Position numbers and translations under genes: made by a program. A stretch of 64,000 bases of DNA from CAYMZZ01 sp046297935 (GTDB taxonomy: Bacteria > Bacteroidota > Bacteroidia > Chitinophagales > Chitinophagaceae). Under the pieces are notes generated by a model. That model had not been told where the DNA came from. It made no database searches and worked only from the letters and a program-made list of their open reading frames with translations. Where the stretch lies: the NCBI GenBank assembly GCA_046297935.1, contig JBKBHA010000012.1:1-64000 (forward strand). The letters run 5' to 3'. The first letter of the stretch is position 1; each line of letters starts with the position of its first letter. This document shows, piece after piece, positions 21,500-31,383 of the stretch.

Positions 21500-22348
21500 T
21501 TATTTTATACCAAATAATTGAAAATAATTCCTATCCATTTCTCCATAGTTCTCGTAGATATGCGAGTAAAGCTGCCGGCTAACAAGGGAGTCTGAGTGAT
21601 TATGGTCAGAAAAAAATTCCTGCAAAGCCGGACGTAACACTGTCAGCTCAGCCTTAAGCGTGGCTATTGTTGCCGACGATATCTGTAACCTGCTGACCGG
21701 CCTGGAACTGTCTGTCGCAGCTTCATAGTAGAACAACCTTGCATCGGTAATGGCCGGGGGCTCGACCATCTTTCCATCGATCTTAAAAATATCGCGGTCA
21801 AAAACCAGGAAATGCTCATCCGCCTGTTTTGAAATGCGGAGCCGTTTATTGATCTCTTCGCCTTTATACAAATATTGTAAATAGAAGAAATTGTTTCCTT
21901 GATTCTTTAGCAGGTCTCCGCCCAGTTCCAACCTGAAACTATCCAACAATGCAAAGCGATAACCCTTTTCTGAGCCGTAAAGCAGAAGATAATTCTGTAG
22001 AGCAGGCAGATCCCCGGCACCTCCAAAGCGCGAGCCCATTATTTTCGTTTCGTTACCTGGTATCAGATTTTCGCTGATCAATACAATCAGTCCCGGTGCC
22101 TTCGATACGGGCGCCTGATTATTGCCCGCCCTGATTACAAACCGGCCCCGGCTTGGGTTGATGACCGCTACCAGATCGGCCGGCGAACCAAACTTCAGGC
22201 TATCGGTCAGCTTCAACTCTTCACCCAATTTTAAAACTGATTTGGCTCCGGCACGACGAACCTCTCCTTTCACATGCGACACATAATAAGTATCGCTACC
22301 TGAAGGAGCCGCCAGCGTCAACCAGCATATTAACAAACACCATTTCAT
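21500..22348 (-). CDS. exported FecR-like protein
   Basis: A 282-residue protein with a short signal peptide (WCLLICWLTLAAPSGS). Residues about 20-70 (YYVSHVKGEVRRAG, LKLGEELKLTDSLKFG, RGRFVIRAGN) read like the beta-rich FecR periplasmic domain seen in signalling proteins. The rest alternates beta and helical stretches with no motif I recognise. The ATG overlaps the stop of the CHASE2-like gene by 4 bp, implying coupled synthesis. It probably works in the periplasm between the membrane sensor and the caspase protein. FecR resemblance is by pattern only. Confidence 0.6.
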   Translation of the reverse strand: MKWCLLICWLTLAAPSGSDTYYVSHVKGEVRRAGAKSVLKLGEELKLTDSLKFGSPADLVAVINPSRGRFVIRAGNNQAPVSKAPGLIVLISENLIPGNETKIMGSRFGGAGDLPALQNYLLLYGSEKGYRFALLDSFRLELGGDLLKNQGNNFFYLQYLYKGEEINKRLRISKQADEHFLVFDRDIFKIDGKMVEPPAITDARLFYYEAATDSSRPVSRLQISSATIATLKAELTVLRPALQEFFSDHNHSDSLVSRQLYSHIYENYGEMDRNYFQLFGIK

Positions 22349-23547
22349 GATTTATTTTTATTCCGATTCAAAAATGCTCGCACTTCTACCCAGATGGTAA
22401 ATGCCAGCGTTACAAATACAATATCCAACGGCTTGGAAAACCACCACCACGATAAAAAAGAGACCAGCCAGAACAAGAGGGTTAGCGACAAAAGACAAAG
22501 TAGCAACATGCCCAACCAGTATTGTTCCATTTTTCGCGTACGTTTCTCCAAAAATTCCGGTGGATATAATATGAAATAAGAAACCAGGGAAAAAGCAACC
22601 CATAAAAACAGGAGCCAGCCAAAGCTTACCCTGCCGTCGCCTTCCCGCACACTCCAGTACAGATTGGCCAGTATCAAGGTACCCGGCATAGTGCCCGCAT
22701 AAGTATCGTGCAGGTCGGTTGAAAAATCTCCAATATAAATATGCTTGTTGGCTAACAGCTCCTCATAAAATAGAGAATCATTTGCCAACAGAAGATTTAT
22801 AACCTCCCCCAATGGAAGCACCCGGTTGCCACCGGACTCGATCAGTTGATCGGGCATCATCCGAATCTCCGGAATCAGGTTCTGCATATAGGCCCGGCCA
22901 TTGAGCCAGATAAATCCCAGATGTTTGTCGCCCTGCACACCCTGCCAGCGTTCGAATAGCGTCCAGGGAATGGTTTTATCGCTTCCCGGCCAAAGCCGAT
23001 ATTTCAGAAATTTGGAAGAAGCCTGTGGACCTCTCGACACATCGTAACCCGCATAGGCACGCGGCACATCCTCAAAAACAGGCATGGCAGCCACCCCGTC
23101 TACTTCACCGTATGGTATCAGGAGATCTTTGGTAGCCAGCAAAGCCTTTTCAAGCCGTTGATCTGACTTGCCGGGCTTGTCGAAAATGATATCGCAAACA
23201 ATCGACCGATGAGTTTGGGTTGACTGCTTCGCTATTGTTTCGAAAAGAATCCGCAATTTGTCGCGATCCGTTTGCAACTCCTGCCCTTCCCCACTCTCAA
23301 ATGGTACCAGCTTTTTATTTTTGCTTACGTCAATAAAAAGGAAGGAATCGAGCGGCGCCGGTTCGCTGCGCATCAACCTCAACAAACCGGCCTGGGCTGA
23401 TAATTGTGTTTCCTCAAAAGCAAAATTGTAGGGAATCAAGATCGCGAGCCAGCTAAGCACACAAAGCAGCAGGCCGGCACCCGCTGCATAAAAAATTTTC
23501 ATCCAGATAGTTTTGGTTCGCCCGGTGGCGCTTTTCGAAACACCCAT
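22345..23547 (-). CDS. CHASE2-like membrane sensor without an attached output domain
   Basis: A 400-residue protein. One N-terminal membrane helix (FYAAGAGLLLCVLSWLAIL) is followed by an extracytoplasmic domain (about 40-290) with CHASE2 hallmarks: DKLRILFETIAKQS, SIVCDIIFDKPGKSD, IYIGDFSTDLHDTYAG, MPGTLILANLYW. Three closely spaced C-terminal helices (about 295-390) end in a short basic tail. CHASE2 proteins normally carry a kinase, cyclase or other effector on the cytoplasmic side; here none is fused, and the partner is presumably one of the next two genes. First gene of the operon. Confidence 0.7.
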   Translation of the reverse strand: MGVSKSATGRTKTIWMKIFYAAGAGLLLCVLSWLAILIPYNFAFEETQLSAQAGLLRLMRSEPAPLDSFLFIDVSKNKKLVPFESGEGQELQTDRDKLRILFETIAKQSTQTHRSIVCDIIFDKPGKSDQRLEKALLATKDLLIPYGEVDGVAAMPVFEDVPRAYAGYDVSRGPQASSKFLKYRLWPGSDKTIPWTLFERWQGVQGDKHLGFIWLNGRAYMQNLIPEIRMMPDQLIESGGNRVLPLGEVINLLLANDSLFYEELLANKHIYIGDFSTDLHDTYAGTMPGTLILANLYWSVREGDGRVSFGWLLFLWVAFSLVSYFILYPPEFLEKRTRKMEQYWLGMLLLCLLSLTLLFWLVSFLSWWWFSKPLDIVFVTLAFTIWVEVRAFLNRNKNKS

Positions 23548-23604
23548 AACAGAATTAACAGAATCAAACGGCAGAAATACGAATGGTCGCCGCTAGTTAA
23601 ATAT

Positions 23605-23790
23605 AAGCATTATTAGGATTTTTAGGATTGGTAGGATTATTAGGATTAGTGGGATTAGTGGGATTAGTGGGATTAGTGGGACTAGTAAGATTGCGAGGAT
23701 GAAAAGATTAAAGGAATGAAAATATGGGAGGATGGCGAGGATGACAAGATTGGTGGACGCGAAAAAAAGGGGGGGGTAGGGAACATCGGA
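23605..23790. repeat. AGGATT/GGGATTAGT repeat tract
   Basis: TATTAGGATTTTTAGGATT opens the tract, followed by four to five near-exact GGGATTAGT nonamers (about 23645-23690), then decaying AGGATG/AAGATT units. It lies upstream of the CHASE2-like gene and mirrors the tract at 17456-17640 downstream of the operon. The rest of the gap to 24145 (23791-24145) contains no gene or motif I can support. Confidence 0.8.
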
Positions 23791-24145
23791 GATTTAGAAA
23801 TTTAGCGACTTCACAAACGCCTGGGTTGTTTGAACAGCGGATGTATATAAATTCCCGAATTAGTTCGTCAGTGTTTCAATCAGCACCCGGATTTCGCTTC
23901 TTGTACTCGATATTTTCCGGATGATTTAAATTATATACTCGCTTAAATTCCAGGCTGCGGGCACCGAAATTGAATGGAGTTTCTACGGGTGTTCGAATTA
24001 TCTGCATGGTTGCAGGTATAAAAACTGGGTGGAGAAATAATGGTCCCATTTTCCGTTTTAATTTGCCAACAGCGAACCAGGTGGCACAAAAATTCCTCGA
24101 ACCGCCTGCCGTTGTACCGTATTTTGCGGACGTCCTTTGTTTTAG

Positions 24146-24922
24146 TTATACAATTCCAAAAGCGAGTAATACCGAAAAAATCAACAACATGACACCAACT
24201 ATTCGCTGCAGGGTTTTTATCGTCATCTTTTTAAGAACTCTATTCCCTATTGCGGCTCCGGCAAAAGAAGAAAGCGTCGCCGAAATCAATAGCATATAGT
24301 CGATCCTGTCTCCAACCTTGAAAAGGTCAGCGGAATAAACAGTTAGTCTGGAAACGTCAATTAATACTGCTATAACAACGCCAGTCGCAATAAACGATTC
24401 TTTTGTCAGATTGGCCCTTATTAAAAAAGCAGTTCTTAAAGCTCCCTGATTCCCGGAAAGTCCGCCAAAAAATCCGCTTAATAGTCCCCCTAACGGAATA
24501 TGTTTTTCGTCAAAATTAAGTCTGGCAAATTTCGGTACAATGTCAAACAGAGAAAAGACAAACAGCAAAATTGCAATAGTCAGTTTTACCGGAGTGATGA
24601 AAAATAATCTGTCAGAAATAGTATAGGTGTAGATTGGTGCAATGTCGGCGATAAGTGTCAGTATGTACGCACCAAAAAATGCTGAGAGAATAGCTGGAAA
24701 TCCAAACCTAATAACAATTCGACGATTCGCATTTTTCCCAATTAGAGTCAGTTTGAAAATATTGTTGAGGAAATGTACCACTGCGGTCAACGCGATGGCA
24801 AGGTCAATAGGAAAAAAGATAGCAAATATGGGAACCAACAAAGTTCCCAGCCCGAAGCCAGAAAAAAATGTCAGTCCGGAACCTAATAAAGCGAAAAGGC
24901 AAATAATTATGTATTCGATCAT
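24146..24922 (-). CDS. TauE/SafE family membrane permease
   Basis: A 258-residue protein with about eight membrane helices in two related halves. Each half starts with a Gly-rich motif (GSGLTFFSGFGLGTLLVPIFA and GGLLSGFFGGLSGNQGALRTAFLI), the pattern of TauE/SafE exporters of sulfite, sulfoacetate and related anions. The substrate cannot be read. The ATG at 24922 (MIEYIIICLF) is chosen because translation from further upstream adds a non-conserved tail. It stands alone upstream of an AT-rich region. Confidence 0.85.
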   Translation of the reverse strand: MIEYIIICLFALLGSGLTFFSGFGLGTLLVPIFAIFFPIDLAIALTAVVHFLNNIFKLTLIGKNANRRIVIRFGFPAILSAFFGAYILTLIADIAPIYTYTISDRLFFITPVKLTIAILLFVFSLFDIVPKFARLNFDEKHIPLGGLLSGFFGGLSGNQGALRTAFLIRANLTKESFIATGVVIAVLIDVSRLTVYSADLFKVGDRIDYMLLISATLSSFAGAAIGNRVLKKMTIKTLQRIVGVMLLIFSVLLAFGIV

Positions 24923-24996
24923 GTTGCCGGGTTGTGCTAATGGCAATACTGCCAACGCTTAAAAATAAGCAGGAACTGTAAAACAACTATAAAAGC

Positions 24997-25425
24997 TTAG
25001 TTGATATTGGCCGACCTCTTCCAATCGGAATAAAGCGTTTCTTCAGGCACATCGGTAGCGCTTTCAAAAAGGATATTGTAGCCATCCGGGTCCTTCATGC
25101 CTACCACCCACATATGATTGCCTACAAATGGCTCATCGGGCTTAACTCCTCTGGATACAATATCACGGTAAATGGTCAATGCATCCTCACAAATAAAATA
25201 AACGCTTAAACCCTCCCCTAATTTTTCGACCGGCGGAGTTAGCCGATATTCCTGAAGCATAATGGTCGCGTCGTCCAACTCAAGCCGACACCACTCAATT
25301 GTGCCGCTTGGCTCCCATTTATCCCTAATGGTGAACCCCAATCTCTCCACATAAAAATCGAGCGATTTAACCATGTTTGTCACCATAAAAAAAGGGACTG
25401 TCAACTTAACGTTGGAATGGTTCAT
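24997..25425 (-). CDS. VOC (glyoxalase/bleomycin-resistance) superfamily protein
   Basis: A 142-residue protein with paired beta-alpha-beta-beta-beta modules. N-module: PFFMVTNMVKSLDFYVERLGFTI. C-module: LSVYFICEDALTIYRDIVSRGV and VVGMKDPDGYNILFES. Possible metal ligands are the Glu of MLQEYR and the C-terminal Glu in LFES. Members include lyases, dioxygenases and antibiotic-binding proteins, so the reaction is undetermined. The ATG at 25425 gives a standard VOC N-terminus. The 290 bp upstream (25426-25716) holds nothing recognisable. Confidence 0.82.
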   Translation of the reverse strand: MNHSNVKLTVPFFMVTNMVKSLDFYVERLGFTIRDKWEPSGTIEWCRLELDDATIMLQEYRLTPPVEKLGEGLSVYFICEDALTIYRDIVSRGVKPDEPFVGNHMWVVGMKDPDGYNILFESATDVPEETLYSDWKRSANIN

Positions 25426-25716
25426 AAAGCATCGTTTAGTTAGTGAAAATAGCATTTTTTCCCCGGGCACCGCTCACTCAGGAGAATACCGTTAACAACA
25501 ATTTCAGCATATGCAAAAAATGGCACTCCGAGGAGGGATTTGGCAACAAACTCAACGGGTCATCCAATCAGGCACAGGTGGCGTCGATAGACCTGAAGGG
25601 AGTGATAGTTTTTTGGAGGTCGAACAAAATGGTAAATGGACAAATTTAATATGCTTTGTATTCGGTATATAAAGCCGACGAATAGGATGAACATACCCTC
25701 ATCCACCCTTCCAGGA

Positions 25717-26259
25717 TTATTTCTTTAGTTCGAACACATATTTCTTCCGATTAAACCTGTCAACATAAAGAGCAATACTATTATTCAGCACATAATATTT
25801 AAGCGTTGTCAGGTCAATTGGGAAAGATTGGCTGATAAATTGGCAGGTATCCCCATTAATGATTTCGGTATAAATCAAATAAGATTGATGGACGGTCTCG
25901 GTAACCTTCTTATCCATATCTTCCAAATAAGTTGGCGCGAAAAGATGAATAGGGCTCATGTTTGCATCCTCCACCTCGCGTGAATAGGAGCCGCTTTTGA
26001 ATTCACATTTATCAAAGTCTAACTGAATCCTTTCCGCTTTAGTTTTGAGTCTTTCAACCTCAGCGTTGACAGCTCGTTCAAAATTTCTAGTGCTTTTATT
26101 GATCGAGCTTGCGACCAGCCAGCCACCAATGATACCCAAAATAATAAAGAATAGGTACCACAATACCGGATAAGGAATTATAGTTCCGTCGTAGCGTCGG
26201 AAAAATATCGTACCCAGAAAGCACAGTATGAGCAAGAAAAGTCCGAATGCCATCCTCAT
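25717..26259 (-). CDS. two-helix membrane protein, function unknown
   Basis: A 180-residue protein. Two N-terminal helices (FGLFLLILCFLGTIFF and WYLFFIILGIIGGWLVA) are followed by a charged helical stretch likely to be coiled coil (about 65-90) and a soluble beta-rich C-terminal domain (about 95-180). I do not recognise the family. The ATG at 26259 is used; an ATG two codons later is equally possible. It is AT-rich like its neighbours. Confidence 0.6.
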   Translation of the reverse strand: MRMAFGLFLLILCFLGTIFFRRYDGTIIPYPVLWYLFFIILGIIGGWLVASSINKSTRNFERAVNAEVERLKTKAERIQLDFDKCEFKSGSYSREVEDANMSPIHLFAPTYLEDMDKKVTETVHQSYLIYTEIINGDTCQFISQSFPIDLTTLKYYVLNNSIALYVDRFNRKKYVFELKK

Positions 26260-26474
26260 GAGAAAATTCAAAAACTTAATGTATAGTTAGGAATTCATTG
26301 TTCGCGCAAAGGGGTTCAGATGCAAAATTGAAATATGTTATTGAAATTATGAACGAAAAAGTTCATTATACTTCCTGCCCACCCCGAATCTTATGATCGC
26401 TTTTATCTGATCGTCCTACCGTCCTCCAATTCCTATTGATAGAGAATAGCCCAATCCACCATCCCCAAAAACCT

Positions 26475-29400
26475 TCAAGGTTTTGTTTTATTCAGCACAA
26501 TCTTCGGCAATACAACTCTGAACTCGTTTTCACTGGTCTGTGGTTTATAGTAAACCAAAAAATTAACACTGGCGGAGATCAGCTCATAGCCTTTCCTTCG
26601 ATAAGAAGCAAGCCTGTCTTTAAAAGCATTTGAGAATTTTACCAATATCTGTCCCTGTTCATTACCCAGACCTTCGTTTACGATGGCTAATGAAGTACCA
26701 CTCTGCAGACCGGCAAGCCGCGGTTGAACGTAGAGAAAATAATCAAGAAAAATGTCTCTGTGCGATAACGAGAAAGACAGATAGGTGGGTTCAGGATAAA
26801 CAGCCTCGTCGTTCCTTACATTCATATTGTCTACCAACAGCCCATCCAGAAAGTGCTCGTTGTAATGGATCTGCAAGTTGTTCTTCGACCTGGTGATTGC
26901 TACGTAAAGCTGTCTTTTGATCTCATCTGTATTGGGGCGCAATTGATTTGCCAATACAAATACGTTGTCAAATTCCCTGCCCTTCGCTTTATGAATGGTA
27001 GATACATATACTTCCTCGGCAGTTATGCCAACAAAATCTTCCAGTTTGGATTCAGCAAGAAAAGCCCTCCAGTCACTTTTGTACCTACGCTTGGGGTTTA
27101 CCGACTCAAATGCTCGTATGGCCGCCATCACCTGCTCTATCTTATCGCTCTGCCGGAAATAGACTGACAGCTTTCTGACCGCCTCGTTCCAGTCTTCAAG
27201 GGCAATGTCTGCAGAATCTGTATCATTCATCAACATACTGGTGAAGTGACGCAGCTCATAAAGATTTTGTAAAGGAAAGCCATCATTACTTTGAATTAAT
27301 CGTGCAGGCATGCCATTATTAACCAGTACGCCTGTCAACAATTCTGCCTCCTCATTGGTCCTGGTAAGAACGCAGACAGTTCCCTGCAAATCGGAGTTGA
27401 GCAAGGCTACACTCACCGGAGCAATCAGATTATTTCCGCTATATCGAACTATTGATATGTCCCCGTTGCTGTTGTCAACTGCAAAGCCCGGCTGAGACTT
27501 TAACCTGCTTTGTATCCTGTTAGCCCACTGGTTGGCTAATTCAACAATATTAGCCTTGCTGCGAAAATTATGGGTCAGCTCATGTCTGGTTGCATTATTT
27601 TCTGTCATGAATTGTTGCAGGTATTTCGCATCCGCGCCCCGAAATCCGTAAATATTCTGATCGTCGTCACCCACCAGTATCACCCGCATTTCTTCATTCC
27701 TCTCCATCAATGCTTTTACCAAATCAAATTCATCCGCGTTCATATCCTGGGCTTCATCTATCACCAACACAGTCTTGGTAATGCGACTTTGTTCAATCGC
27801 GCCTTTACGGATGCTTTCAACTGCCTTTTTGATAATATCGGCCGTTTGCGATAACGCACCAACCCTTCCAAGCAGATCGAAACAATAGGAATGAAAAGTC
27901 TTTATCTCAATATAGCTCGCAGCATTCCCAATTAGCCGCAGAAGGCGCTTCTTAAATTCAGTAGCCGCGGCACGCGAAAAAGTGAGCATGAGCAACTGCT
28001 CATGTCTCACGTCTTCTGTCAGTAGCAACGATGCCAGTTTATGGACAAGTACCCGCGTTTTACCGCTTCCCGGGCCAGCAGCAACGACGATATAGGGGTT
28101 CTCCCGGTCTTTGATTATTTTGAGCTGTGTTGGCGACAGATCGCCAAACAGTCGGGCAAACTTTTCAGGCGTAAGTGTCTGGTTGATTTCCTCCTCCCGT
28201 GAACCCGGAAAATAACGCCGGAGAAAGGACGAATAATTCAACGTGAAATAATCGTCCACGAATTTCAAGGCCTCGTTGTAGTCGCGAATCATCTTTTTGG
28301 CATACTCACCTACAATGTGAATCTGCTGCACCTTCTGTCGGTAAAATTGCCCCAACTTTTCATAGTCACTTTCTTTGTATTGAATACGGTTGTTCTTTTC
28401 GAGGCGACTAATGGTGAGTTTGTTGTAGACCACCATGAAACCGCCTTCAATTTTTATCGCCTCTATTCGCGAAAGATAGAACAGCGTATCTTCAATGTCA
28501 TCAATCGTTACTTCAAACTTGTACAATTCCTGCCCTGCCTCGGCCATTTCTTTTAGCTCCAGCACAGAAAATTCAATCAATACATCATCCTGCTTTTCAT
28601 CACTCTGAAATTCCAGCGTTTTCCCGAACAAATAATCCACTATCTGTCTGGCCAGCAAATGTCGTTTCTCCAATTTTTCTGAAAACCCACTTTTGTTCTG
28701 AGTCAGGCTCACCTGAACATGATTAGTTGAACCTCCCGGGTAAGCCCGGTTGACCCAGTTCTTAATGGCCCAGAAGTTCAGGATGGTCTTGAGCCTTGCC
28801 ACCGAACTATCGGCTATGCCCGCCTCCATCGCCTGCTCATTGATTTCCTTGATGTGATAAACCGCCGCCTCCTCCTTTAGTTTCGACAAGAGAAATTTTT
28901 CCAGCTTACTGAATCCGTCTGCAATCGACCGGGAACGATTACTATTTTCTCCCCGTTTTATAAAGGCAGTAAGATCCTTTGTCTGGGCCAGAATATTCTC
29001 TTCCCGCAGGAGTTCAATAATCCGGATCACCTTCTCCTTCTGCATCCCCAGTTGATCCGCTATATAATCCACTCTCGATTCGGCCTGTTCGTCCTGGACT
29101 AATCTTTTGCTCTTGCTGGAAATCAGCTTTTTGATTATTCGTTTCGCATTAGCCTTCCACTCTGTTTCAATTTTGGTGGAGGCATCTATTCTATCAATGG
29201 CTTCCTGTGCGGTCTTTGCAAGAATGCTGTCGGCAAAAACACGCGGCATATTCTGGCCACGTTGCACATATCCAGCGTCTTCTAACGCAGCAATTGCGGT
29301 CAGTACCCTGGTCTCCACTTCCTTAATGCTATCATCCCACCCGGCTTTTCGGGCAATTTCCAGAGCAGAATTGGAAATTCGCTCCCGGGTTTGGGTAAGG

Positions 29401-31280
29401 TTTTTGATGGCTTTCCATACCTGGTTAATCTCTTTTATGCCGAGCTTCGTCTGATTCAGCAATACAAAATGCTTATCCAGGTCTTCCTCGTTGAAAAGCA
29501 CATAGCAATCGGCTTGTATGTTTTCATCCCTTCCGGCACGACCCGCTTCCTGAATATAATTTTCCAGTGAATCGGAGATATCGTAATGAATAACTGCCCC
29601 TACATCGCTTTTATCCACCCCCATCCCGAAAGCGGAAGTAGCTACCATGATTCGCACATCTCCGGCCATGAAGGCATCCTGATTCGCGGTTTTCTCTTCC
29701 TTTTCCATCTTTCCATGATAGGGCTTTGCAGAGAACCCGTCGTCGGTTAATCGCTGGGCAAGTATATAGGCCCGTTTGGTACGCGACACATACACGATTG
29801 CAGGACAATCACCCGACTCTACAATGTACCGAAGCTGACTATACTTGTCTTCTTCATTGTTTTTCTGGAAAACCTTGTAATGAAGATTGGTTCTTGCCAC
29901 TGTTGCCCGAAAAGTCTCCAGCACTAAACCCAGCTTGGCGATAAAATAGGACTTGATATCCTCAATGACTTTTGGCTTGGCGGTAGCGGTAAAACAGGAA
30001 ATGGGGATAGGTGTATCGAGGTTTTTCTTCTGCTGCAGTTCCTTAATAAAATCACCGATATAGAGATAATCCACCCTGAAGTCCTGTCCCCAGGCAGAGA
30101 AACAGTGTGCCTCATCAATTACAAAACGTGCGATTTTTCTCTTCAATAGCAATCTCTCAATTGAAACTGATCTCAACGATTCAGGCGATATATACAAGAT
30201 GAAAGCAGTACCATCCTCTACCCTTTCTATCGCTTTGCTACGCTCTATTGGATCCAATAATCCATTGATGGTTACGGCATCGGTGATTCCTTTCTTTTCC
30301 AGATTGTCTACCTGGTCTTTCATGAGCGATTGCAACGGCGATATCACAACCGTAAGTGCCTTAGCGTTTCGGCCACTCATCAAGGCTGGCACCTGAAAAG
30401 TGATCGACTTGCCACCGCCTGTAGGAAAAATCGCCAGCAATGACTTGTTCTGTATGGCTGCATTCACCGCCTTCTCCTGAAGCGCCTCGCCATGATAGGA
30501 TCGGAAGCCACCATAACCAAACTGGTTTTTCAGAATTTGCAGAGGATCAAATGCAGCTTTGCAATAGTTGCATCCCTGCAAACAGGGATTGTTTCGAAGC
30601 AGAAATAGTAAGCGTTCGACCGCAGGATAACTTCGAAGTACCCACGGCGGTGTGATGGAATATCGGTCGTTGCTGTGTATCAGCGAATAAGCATAGGCCA
30701 ATGCTACAGGATCCTCCTTTATAAATCGGGTTAAATCGGCATCGGCACATACCTCTTCCTTCAATTCCTGCCCGATCAGCGTTTCCAGCTGGCCCGAGTC
30801 CAAATCGATGTCGAATTCAACATATTGAAAAAAGGCCGAAAAGCCGGCTGTGTTCTTAAGGAGATTGAAGAAGATTGTTTTGGATTCCTCACCCGTGGCA
30901 TTAAAAGCTTTCACTTCGTCCTCAAAAAGTTCCCTTGCCTTCAATGAATCGTTCAACGGATTGCTTCTATCTTCCGAATTAATTTTGTCATCTTTCAGCA
31001 AACGGTGATAAGGCTTTTGTGGAAATAATAAAGGCGATAAATACAATGTATCAATCGCCTGTTGCATAGCAATATTTTGCAAACCCGCTTCCTGCAGGTA
31101 TTTCAAATCATGTTGAACAATATTGTGGCCGCAAACAAATTGACAATCTTTTATGAAAGCCTCGAATTCATGCAATGAGTTCTTGTGAAACCGACCCTCG
31201 TCGGAACGAATGCAGCCGATATCAAGGATTCGCTTTTCCTCCGGGTTAAATTCGATATCGATAAAAGCAATAGAAGGCAT
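26475..31280 (-). CDS. exonuclease-RecQ-UvrD triple fusion helicase
   Basis: A 1601-residue protein with three enzymatic parts. Residues 1-125 resemble a DEDD 3'-5' exonuclease: Asp8 and Glu10 in IAFIDIEF, Asp58 in GHNIVQHDL, Asp111 in SNPLNDS. The usual His before the last Asp is Ser. Residues about 260-640 are a RecQ-type superfamily 2 helicase: PTGGGKS (Lys291), IDEAHCFSAWGQDF, SAFGMGVDKSDV, QEAGRAGRDE. After a winged-helix-rich middle, residues about 1050-1530 are a UvrD/Rep superfamily 1 helicase: AAGPGSGKTR (Lys1074), LVIDEAQDMN, GDDDQNIYGFRGAD, TIHKAKGREFDNV, YVAITRSKN. All helicase motifs look active. It probably resects and unwinds DNA in repair or defence. The context is a nuclease-rich region. 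Confidence 0.9.
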   Translation of the reverse strand: MPSIAFIDIEFNPEEKRILDIGCIRSDEGRFHKNSLHEFEAFIKDCQFVCGHNIVQHDLKYLQEAGLQNIAMQQAIDTLYLSPLLFPQKPYHRLLKDDKINSEDRSNPLNDSLKARELFEDEVKAFNATGEESKTIFFNLLKNTAGFSAFFQYVEFDIDLDSGQLETLIGQELKEEVCADADLTRFIKEDPVALAYAYSLIHSNDRYSITPPWVLRSYPAVERLLFLLRNNPCLQGCNYCKAAFDPLQILKNQFGYGGFRSYHGEALQEKAVNAAIQNKSLLAIFPTGGGKSITFQVPALMSGRNAKALTVVISPLQSLMKDQVDNLEKKGITDAVTINGLLDPIERSKAIERVEDGTAFILYISPESLRSVSIERLLLKRKIARFVIDEAHCFSAWGQDFRVDYLYIGDFIKELQQKKNLDTPIPISCFTATAKPKVIEDIKSYFIAKLGLVLETFRATVARTNLHYKVFQKNNEEDKYSQLRYIVESGDCPAIVYVSRTKRAYILAQRLTDDGFSAKPYHGKMEKEEKTANQDAFMAGDVRIMVATSAFGMGVDKSDVGAVIHYDISDSLENYIQEAGRAGRDENIQADCYVLFNEEDLDKHFVLLNQTKLGIKEINQVWKAIKNLTQTRERISNSALEIARKAGWDDSIKEVETRVLTAIAALEDAGYVQRGQNMPRVFADSILAKTAQEAIDRIDASTKIETEWKANAKRIIKKLISSKSKRLVQDEQAESRVDYIADQLGMQKEKVIRIIELLREENILAQTKDLTAFIKRGENSNRSRSIADGFSKLEKFLLSKLKEEAAVYHIKEINEQAMEAGIADSSVARLKTILNFWAIKNWVNRAYPGGSTNHVQVSLTQNKSGFSEKLEKRHLLARQIVDYLFGKTLEFQSDEKQDDVLIEFSVLELKEMAEAGQELYKFEVTIDDIEDTLFYLSRIEAIKIEGGFMVVYNKLTISRLEKNNRIQYKESDYEKLGQFYRQKVQQIHIVGEYAKKMIRDYNEALKFVDDYFTLNYSSFLRRYFPGSREEEINQTLTPEKFARLFGDLSPTQLKIIKDRENPYIVVAAGPGSGKTRVLVHKLASLLLTEDVRHEQLLMLTFSRAAATEFKKRLLRLIGNAASYIEIKTFHSYCFDLLGRVGALSQTADIIKKAVESIRKGAIEQSRITKTVLVIDEAQDMNADEFDLVKALMERNEEMRVILVGDDDQNIYGFRGADAKYLQQFMTENNATRHELTHNFRSKANIVELANQWANRIQSRLKSQPGFAVDNSNGDISIVRYSGNNLIAPVSVALLNSDLQGTVCVLTRTNEEAELLTGVLVNNGMPARLIQSNDGFPLQNLYELRHFTSMLMNDTDSADIALEDWNEAVRKLSVYFRQSDKIEQVMAAIRAFESVNPKRRYKSDWRAFLAESKLEDFVGITAEEVYVSTIHKAKGREFDNVFVLANQLRPNTDEIKRQLYVAITRSKNNLQIHYNEHFLDGLLVDNMNVRNDEAVYPEPTYLSFSLSHRDIFLDYFLYVQPRLAGLQSGTSLAIVNEGLGNEQGQILVKFSNAFKDRLASYRRKGYELISASVNFLVYYKPQTSENEFRVVLPKIVLNKTKP

Positions 31281-31383
31281 TGCAGGTTAGTGGCTTGATC
31301 TTCATGGTAAAATACAAAGCGGTTGGGTAAAATCAAAGTCCTGCCCCTAAATTCGATAAGCTCAGGCCGGTCTTGTCCTGACC

